A DNA stretch of 64,000 nucleotides from NCBI RefSeq assembly GCF_002887595.1, contig NZ_PEBU01000003.1, positions 1 to 64,000 on the forward strand, written 5' to 3'. The position numbers were made by a program, and so were the translations under genes. The stretch is from Bowmanella denitrificans (GTDB taxonomy: Bacteria; Pseudomonadota; Gammaproteobacteria; Enterobacterales; Alteromonadaceae). Positions within the stretch are counted from its first letter, which is position 1. Each line of letters begins with the position of its first letter. A model generated the notes under the pieces. The model saw nothing but the letters and a program-made list of their open reading frames with translations, was not told the origin of the DNA and ran no database searches. Positions 58,490 through 64,000 of this stretch are shown here, piece by piece.

Positions 58490-58503
58490 GGAGAAAACGG
58501 CTG

Positions 58504-58519
58504 AAAAGCCCGGGCTTTT
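58504..58519 (+). terminator. Possible terminator after puuC
   Basis: aaaagccc / gggctttt followed by ttgctc. Almost no loop, so a weak call. Confidence 0.4.
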
Positions 58520-58611
58520 TGCTCAAGCAAGATAATCTGTAGAACCTAAAGGCGGAGTCAGCGGTCCCGTCAGACCTATATACCAACAATAATGTATTGA
58601 AGGAAATCAGG

Positions 58612-59283
58612 ATGAAACTCAAAACCAAGCTACTCACTACAGCGCTGCTCGGCAGTCTATCCACCTTAGCCCATGCAGAAGTCAGTGGCTATGTCACTAT
58701 CACTTCTGACTATATGTTCCGAGGTGTCAGCCTCAACGACAAGGATGCAGCCTTGCAAGGTGGCATTGACTGGGCGGCCGATGAATCAGGCTGGTATGCC
58801 GGTATCTGGGCATCCCCCGTCACGGACGACACCGAGGTGGACCTGTTTGCCGGCTATGCGGGTGAACTGGGTGGCGGTCTTGAATATGACCTGATGGCGG
58901 TTTACTACGCCTACCTTGATGAAGACGAATACAGCTATCTGGAGCTCCACGCAGGTTTGAGTAAAGCCCTGTCAGATAATTTCAGTCTGGGTTTGAACCT
59001 TGATTATACAAACGACTCCATGGCCTCCAATGGTTATGACGATCTTGACGCTCTGCACTTGTCCGTAGTTGCAACCTACAGCATACAGGAAGACATGGCG
59101 CTGGAATTTGAATTTGGCCGACAGGGTTGGGAAGTCGATGGTGAAGACGGCGACTACAATTGGGGCCGGGCATCGCTAGTCAAAGACTATGAACATTTCT
59201 CTGTGGATGTCAGTGCCTGGTACAACGATCTGGACGGCGATGATTCATCCAAAGTCAGTCTTGGGCTGAGCTATCACTTCTAA
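58612..59283 (+). CDS. TorF-type (TIGR02001) putative outer-membrane protein
   Basis: 223 residues. Signal peptide ending AHA-EVSGYV, then alternating strands with the family marker SDYMFRGVSLNDKDAALQGGIDW and a final aromatic SYHF, so a small outer-membrane barrel is likely. The family is annotated as TorF. It sits between puuC and the second puuB, so a role in polyamine passage is suggested but not shown. ATG at 58612 with AGGAAATCAGG upstream. Confidence 0.82.
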   Translation: MKLKTKLLTTALLGSLSTLAHAEVSGYVTITSDYMFRGVSLNDKDAALQGGIDWAADESGWYAGIWASPVTDDTEVDLFAGYAGELGGGLEYDLMAVYYAYLDEDEYSYLELHAGLSKALSDNFSLGLNLDYTNDSMASNGYDDLDALHLSVVATYSIQEDMALEFEFGRQGWEVDGEDGDYNWGRASLVKDYEHFSVDVSAWYNDLDGDDSSKVSLGLSYHF

Positions 59284-59294
59284 ATTCGTTATTG

Positions 59295-59314
59295 CCCGGG
59301 CAGACCCGCCCGGG
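59295..59314 (+). terminator. Terminator after the TorF-type gene
   Basis: cccgggc / gcccggg around agaccc followed by tctgtctttt. A second, exclusive stem agaccc / gggtct overlaps it. Confidence 0.65.
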
Positions 59315-59337
59315 TCTGTCTTTTCAGTGGAGTTGTC

Positions 59338-60612
59338 ATGCAAGAGCATGTGGCAAGTTATTACAGATTCAATGCCGGTAATACTGACTATCCTGCTTTG
59401 CAGGAAGCGTTGCAGGCGGACGTTTGCGTGCTGGGCGGTGGATTTACCGGCTTGTCATCGGCGCTACACCTGGCCGAAGCCGGGTTTAAAGTGGTGCTGT
59501 TGGAAGCAGGCCGTATCGGCTTTGGTGCCAGTGGCCGCAATGGTGGGCAAATAGTCAACAGTTACAGCCGCGACGTGGATCATATCACGGCCAAATATGG
59601 CCAGGCTGCCGGAGACGCAATGGCCGCCATGATGTTTGAAGGTGGCGACATCATCCGTCATCTGATTCAGACTTACCAGATAGACTGCGACCATGTGCAG
59701 GGCGGGGCCTTTGTCGCGCTCAATAGCAAACAAATGCACCATCTGGAGGCCCATCAACAGCTCTGGCAAAAACATGGCAATCAGCGTCTTGAATTGTTGG
59801 ACCGGGAGGAATTAGCAAAAATTGTCAGTTCCAACCGCTATGTTGGCGGGCTGACCGATGGCATGAGTGGTCATATCCAGCCCTTGAAACTGGCTCAGGG
59901 CGAGGCCAGAGTCATTACCTCTTTAGGTGGCAGGATATTTGAACAAAGCCCGGTTGTCAGCGTACAGCGTGGTGAAAAACTCAGTATTCAGACCCCAGCC
60001 GGTAAGGTTTCCGCCCGCTTTATGGTGGTGGCAGCCAATGCCTATCTTAGCCACGTACTACCGGAACTGGGCAAGCGCAATATGCCCTGTGGCACGCAGA
60101 TTATTACCACTGAAGTACTCGGCGAAGAGCGCTGCCGGGAACTGTTACCGGCCAATTATTGTGTCGAAGATTGTAACTACCTGCTGGACTATTATCGTAC
60201 GACTGCCGATCACCGACTGCTGTACGGCGGCGGCGTCGTGTATGGAGCCCGGGATCCGGCGGATATCGAACGACTGATCCGGCCTAAAATGGAAGCCACC
60301 TTTCCGCAATTGCGAGGGGTGAAAATTGATTTTGCCTGGACGGGTAACTTTCTGCTGACCTTATCCCGACTACCTGAATTTGGCCGCTTGGATAACAACA
60401 TCTATTACATGCAGGGCTATAGTGGTCATGGCGTAACTTGTACACATCTGGCCGGCAAAGTGGTGGCAGAGGCACTCAGTGGTCAGGCACAGCGCTTTGA
60501 CGTGTTCGCTAAATTGCCCCATCTGCCTTTACTGGGTGGGCGGGCACTACAAATCCCCTTTACGGCATTAGGTGCCGCCTATTACAACCTGCGTGACAAA
60601 CTGGGCATATAA
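59338..60612 (+). CDS. puuB: Second FAD-dependent oxidoreductase, PuuB-like
   Basis: 424 residues, same DAO/PuuB family as 45769. FAD motif LGGGFTGLSSALHLAEAG near residue 32, ASGRNGGQIVNSYSRDVD and QGYSGHGVTCTHLAG near the end. The two copies are clearly diverged. The 3' end joins the cupin gene with no gap, so they are co-transcribed. It could oxidise gamma-glutamyl-putrescine or another amine. Confidence 0.85.
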   Translation: MQEHVASYYRFNAGNTDYPALQEALQADVCVLGGGFTGLSSALHLAEAGFKVVLLEAGRIGFGASGRNGGQIVNSYSRDVDHITAKYGQAAGDAMAAMMFEGGDIIRHLIQTYQIDCDHVQGGAFVALNSKQMHHLEAHQQLWQKHGNQRLELLDREELAKIVSSNRYVGGLTDGMSGHIQPLKLAQGEARVITSLGGRIFEQSPVVSVQRGEKLSIQTPAGKVSARFMVVAANAYLSHVLPELGKRNMPCGTQIITTEVLGEERCRELLPANYCVEDCNYLLDYYRTTADHRLLYGGGVVYGARDPADIERLIRPKMEATFPQLRGVKIDFAWTGNFLLTLSRLPEFGRLDNNIYYMQGYSGHGVTCTHLAGKVVAEALSGQAQRFDVFAKLPHLPLLGGRALQIPFTALGAAYYNLRDKLGI

Positions 60613-60972
60613 ATGAAGATTATCAAGCTAAAGCCATATGGCCAATATGCTGAAAGCTACCCTACTCCGGCAGAAAAGCAGCTTAGCGGACCAGTTACCC
60701 AATACATTGCCAATCATTACAGTGATCCATCTAACCAGTTCCACATTGGTTTTTGGGGTAGCGATACCGGCAGTTGGCGAGTCAGCTACAGCGAGTATGA
60801 ATACTGCCAGTTACTGCAAGGCCAGGTCGAACTGGAAGATGAACAAGGGCATAAAACCCTTATTCAGGCAGGCGAGCATTTTGTTATCCCGGCCGACTTT
60901 AGCGGAATTTGGCATAGCCTGACGCCCTGTAAAAAGGTTTATGTGATTTTTGAACCGGCCAAAGCGGGCTAA
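60613..60972 (+). CDS. Cupin-domain protein
   Basis: 119 residues with a single cupin fold (YCQLLQGQVELEDEQGHKTLIQAGEHFVIPADFSGIWHS), similar to Cupin_3 proteins. It starts right after the stop of the second PuuB-like gene. The function is unknown; partnership with the oxidase is suggested by the joint layout. Confidence 0.78.
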   Translation: MKIIKLKPYGQYAESYPTPAEKQLSGPVTQYIANHYSDPSNQFHIGFWGSDTGSWRVSYSEYEYCQLLQGQVELEDEQGHKTLIQAGEHFVIPADFSGIWHSLTPCKKVYVIFEPAKAG

Positions 60973-60982
60973 CCTGGCCTGG

Positions 60983-61306
60983 TTAGCTCCCTTTGAAGCC
61001 TTGACAAGCGTAGGTCATGCCACCCATGACAGCCCCGGATAAAGGCAGGACTTCGGCGCGTTTTTTGGTGATTCGGATCAGATTCGCGCCATGCTCGGCA
61101 GCGCGATTGCGCAGCTCAATTTCTGCCGCAGCCAGCGCAGAGGCGAAAACCTCGTCGGCACTTGCTGCTTCCTGATATCCTACTTCGGTGCAATCACCCG
61201 GTACTTCATCAAGGGTATCCACCACTTTTACATTCGCCCCATTTTGGGACAGTGACACACAAGCGTTCAATCCCAGCGCCATACTTAGTAGCATTGCTTT
61301 TTTCAT
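60983..61306 (-). CDS. DUF4156-like small lipoprotein
   Basis: 107 residues. Lipobox LNAC (Cys16) after MKKAMLLSMALG, then a polar mature domain with two further Cys (GDCTEVGYQ, TYACQGF) and helix ELRNRAAEHGANLIRI, as in DUF4156 proteins (RcsF-like pattern of Cys). ATG at 61306 is chosen by the 10-base spacing to GGAG. Convergent with the cupin gene. Confidence 0.78.
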   Translation of the reverse strand: MKKAMLLSMALGLNACVSLSQNGANVKVVDTLDEVPGDCTEVGYQEAASADEVFASALAAAEIELRNRAAEHGANLIRITKKRAEVLPLSGAVMGGMTYACQGFKGS

Positions 61307-61424
61307 CCCTGACATTCTCCATAAAATTGTGGTTAACAAGACTCTCATTACATTCATAGTGTTAACCTGAGCGGATGCCACTGCAAGGGTAACACAGCAA
61401 ACAAGCTATACAATTTGTAACCTA

Positions 61425-61758
61425 GGGGCTGTTTATCTTTCGAGTATGATTTTGCAGCAGTTTGTGGGCCCTTTATACAAGGCAGAGTGAACGTAGTGTA
61501 GTGATTCTACATAAGTGAATAATAACGCCGTAGAAAGGGCCCACAAGCGCTGCCCAAAGGGTTCAACCCAGCCCTTCCTGCTCGGTATGACAGGCTCCTG
61601 CCTGTCACCGCAAGCGGCCAGCTAAAGCTGTTCAATGACGTTCCCTACATCATTGTGTTGCCGGACTTTGACTTAGGCCCACTAGGCCTGCAGCCCGGCG
61701 TCTTGACCAGAAGGGGCTGGATTTGAACAAAATCTATACTTGAAAGATAAACAGCCCC
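61425..61758. mobile_element. MITE-like element with 33-34 bp terminal inverted repeats
   Basis: Ends at 61422-61454 and 61728-61761 are inverted copies differing by one substitution and one single-base indel, starting CTAGGGGCTG. The flanks carry TA on both sides (61423-61424 and 61759-61760), which fits a TA target duplication. Inside, 61462-61478 and 61530-61546 form a 17-bp stem with one mismatch, and tgacaggc/gcctgtca (61588-61607) forms another. No transposase is encoded. The element ends within the stop codon of the receptor gene. Confidence 0.7.
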
Positions 61759-64000
61759 TAGAAACGGTATCCCAGACTCAGGCCCCACTGGCGCGGTGGT
61801 GCCAGGTAAAATTCGGCGACACCAAAGGCCTGAGTAAAATCATTGGCCCCAATCACATGATAAGTATCGGTCAGATTTGTCACATATGCGGCCACTTCAA
61901 GCTGCTTGTTCACTTCCCAGCTTAATCTGGCATTGACCAGACTAAAGGCCTTTTGCACCGCCAGACTCGAATTAAACACATCATTATAGGTTTTACTGCG
62001 AAACGCCCAGTCAAGGCGGGCGGTCAGACTGCCATCACCACTCAGGGGCAAGCGGTACCATAGCGCGGCACTGGACGTCCAGGGCGGCGTTCGAATCAAT
62101 CGGGAATCCAGACTCACCTGTGTGGCACTGCCCACATCAACAAAGCGGGCATCAATATAAGACAGGCTGCCACTGAGTCCCAAGCGGGCACTTAGACGTG
62201 CCTCCCATTCCATTTCAATCCCTTTGCTGCGGGCTTTTCCGACGTTATCGATTAGAATTTCAAGACCTGATTCTTCACTGGATTGGCCTCCGCGCAATTG
62301 CATATCCTTATGATCAATATAAAAGCCGGTCAGATTAAGACGCAGCCGGTTATCCAGCCATTGTGAACGGATCCCCAATTCATACGACGTCAGATACTCA
62401 GGATCGAATGGCTGGGCAGTCACAGCCGAATTGGGCAATCCGTTGAAACCGCCGGATTTAAACCCTCTTGAGACCGAGCTATACAGCATTAAGCTGGGGT
62501 TATACTGATATTGAACCGCGAGCAAAGGTGAAAACACCCGCCATGATTTGCGAATAGCCCCTTGTGCATCCCCATCGGTACGACGAAATAGTTCCACTTC
62601 TGCAACATTGGCATAACCCACCACCTGCTGAGATTTTCGCTCATAGGTCAGACGCCCACCCATTGTGAGTGTCCAGTGGTTGTCCAGATGCCAGTTCCCT
62701 TGGGCGAACATTGCATAACTTTGGTTATCCAGCCAGTTCTGATAGCGATTGTCCAAATCCAGCCCAATATTCAGGGGATTACCAGACCCGCCAATGTCTG
62801 TTGGATTGGCCAGGGAGGAACCATCCAGTGGGCCTGGCAGGGCTTCCAGCGCGGCATATAAATTTTCAAAAAAGATAAAATCAGCCTGGTAATAGGTATC
62901 TTCATCAAAGGCAAACAAACCCAGCAGCCAATCCGCCTGTGCACTACTGCCCATTAAGTTAAATTCCTGGCTACGCTGGTTTTGCGCTTGTAAATCATGA
63001 GTGACGCCAATATTCACAGGATTGTTGTCAAAATCGCGGCTATAAGTCGCATTTAAACTGTTATACGCCGTTATCGACTTTAACCTTATCTCAGGGGTAA
63101 GCTGCCAGTTTATTGTGGCTGACAGACCGTACTGACTGAGACTATTGGAATTGGCTTGTGTGGCAGCACTATCATGCTGATTTTGACTGATGGTTAATGG
63201 CGGTAGTGGCTCAAATTGCATTGAGCTCTGAGCCACCCAGTTATACAGCTCTATCAAACTGGCATTGTCATTTTTTACCGGCAGAACTGATGGCGCACTG
63301 CCATTTTTTTGCCATTGCCCGGTATAACTCAGGGTCAGATCAAGACCTTCTCCAAGTGCAAATTGATACTTAGCCAGCAGATTGAAATCATCTTCGCCCC
63401 CTTCCCTGTCGCCATTCTCTCTGATCACAAAACCGTCACGGTCATTTTTCGACATTGCCAAACGCAATCCCTGGTCAGGTCCAATGGGCTGGTTCCAAAC
63501 CAATGCCAGGTCACGGCGCTGAAACTCCCCAATATCAGCCTGCAACCTGAAGCTTTGTTGCTCACTGACCTTGTTGGTAAAAATTTGAATGGCGCCGCCA
63601 ATGGTGTTCTTTCCAAATAACGTTCCTTGCGGCCCACGCAGGACTTCTAAACGCTCCAAGTCCAGGAAACGAAAAATGCCTCCTGGGGAACGGGCATGAT
63701 AGACGCCATCAATGTAAAGCCCGACGCTGGGATCAATAGTGGGGATAGGATCCACTTGCCCCACCCCACGCAAGGTAATATTGGCACAATGCGTACAGCC
63801 GGAGTTTTCCCCTACTGTGGTAACATCCATATTTGGCAGAAAGTAAGCGGCCTCCAGCAGGCTCTCATGCCCGGCCTGCAACAATTGTCCTGCTGACAGG
63901 GCTGTCACAGCCAATGGGGTTTGTTGCAGATCCTCTTCGACCTTGCGTGCTTCAACTTTGATATCCAGTAATTCGTCCAGCGACAGGGCAAACAGATCCA
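61758..64000 (-). CDS. TonB-dependent receptor, 5' end beyond the window
   Basis: At least 747 residues; the open frame continues to position 63998, so the N-terminus and signal are cut off by the window edge (first visible residues DLFALSLDELLDIKVEARKVEE). Plug motifs NITLRGVGQ, YIDGVYHARSPGG and VLRGPQGTLFGKNTIGGAI are clear, then a barrel ending LSLGYRF. Probably a siderophore, carbohydrate or aromatic-compound receptor; specificity cannot be told. The TAG stop takes its TA from the MITE flank and its G from the element. Confidence 0.92.
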   Translation of the reverse strand, partial: DLFALSLDELLDIKVEARKVEEDLQQTPLAVTALSAGQLLQAGHESLLEAAYFLPNMDVTTVGENSGCTHCANITLRGVGQVDPIPTIDPSVGLYIDGVYHARSPGGIFRFLDLERLEVLRGPQGTLFGKNTIGGAIQIFTNKVSEQQSFRLQADIGEFQRRDLALVWNQPIGPDQGLRLAMSKNDRDGFVIRENGDREGGEDDFNLLAKYQFALGEGLDLTLSYTGQWQKNGSAPSVLPVKNDNASLIELYNWVAQSSMQFEPLPPLTISQNQHDSAATQANSNSLSQYGLSATINWQLTPEIRLKSITAYNSLNATYSRDFDNNPVNIGVTHDLQAQNQRSQEFNLMGSSAQADWLLGLFAFDEDTYYQADFIFFENLYAALEALPGPLDGSSLANPTDIGGSGNPLNIGLDLDNRYQNWLDNQSYAMFAQGNWHLDNHWTLTMGGRLTYERKSQQVVGYANVAEVELFRRTDGDAQGAIRKSWRVFSPLLAVQYQYNPSLMLYSSVSRGFKSGGFNGLPNSAVTAQPFDPEYLTSYELGIRSQWLDNRLRLNLTGFYIDHKDMQLRGGQSSEESGLEILIDNVGKARSKGIEMEWEARLSARLGLSGSLSYIDARFVDVGSATQVSLDSRLIRTPPWTSSAALWYRLPLSGDGSLTARLDWAFRSKTYNDVFNSSLAVQKAFSLVNARLSWEVNKQLEVAAYVTNLTDTYHVIGANDFTQAFGVAEFYLAPPRQWGLSLGYRF

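Overview
The window looks like about 64 kb of chromosome from a marine-type gammaproteobacterium, most like an Alteromonadales / Alteromonadaceae species. This rests on the order rimP-nusA-infB-rbfA-truB then rpsO, a lipoprotein UshA, many secreted lipoprotein hydrolases and TonB receptors, and protein sequences close to the E. coli and Shewanella families. The placement is an inference; no 16S gene is present. Nearly all of the window is dense protein coding sequence. There is one tRNA gene, no rRNA and no CRISPR.

Layout. (1) 1-1.7 kb is an accessory patch: a truncated IS1182-like transposase, a single integron gene cassette (A+T-rich lipoprotein gene plus a VCR-like attC site) and an intergenic island of inverted repeats. 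(2) 1.7-25.7 kb is housekeeping and stress: GST, ZapE, M3 and M13 metallopeptidase lipoproteins, PrkA-YeaH with SpoVR about 8 kb further on, UshA, pirin, DoxX, a YtcJ-type amidohydrolase and a Lon-like protease. (3) 25.8-31.0 kb is a leftward zinc-acquisition operon: a ZnuD-like receptor with His-Asp-rich loops, an AztD-like His-rich lipoprotein, a COG0523/CobW GTPase and a small membrane protein, with a Zur-box-like sequence in front of it. (4) 31.2-36.7 kb holds a CBS-PAS-GGDEF-EAL protein, a YqhA-like membrane protein, rpsO, and a divergent LysR / metallo-beta-lactamase-fold pair. (5) 36.7-43.4 kb is the translation and transcription operon with its structured rimP leader and, just upstream, an independent initiator tRNA-fMet unit.

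(6) 43.8-61.0 kb starts with a bacterioferritin lacking the heme-ligand Met52, then a large polyamine (putrescine) region. It has PotFGHI uptake, two PuuA-like gamma-glutamyl ligases, two PuuB-like oxidases, PuuC, PuuD, a SpuC-type putrescine aminotransferase, an agmatinase-family ureohydrolase, PuuR and TetR regulators, a TorF-type outer-membrane protein and a cupin. Together these could import putrescine, degrade it by the gamma-glutamylated route to GABA, and also transaminate it directly. (7) 61.0-64.0 kb carries a small DUF4156 lipoprotein, a 334-bp MITE-like element and the 3' part of a second TonB-dependent receptor that runs off the window.

The most unusual items are the lone integron cassette, the hexamer repeat encoding the (His-Asp)n loop of the zinc receptor, the MITE inserted exactly at a receptor stop codon, and the duplicated polyamine module with its own outer-membrane protein. 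I did not find a clear example of a wholly new defence or mobile system.
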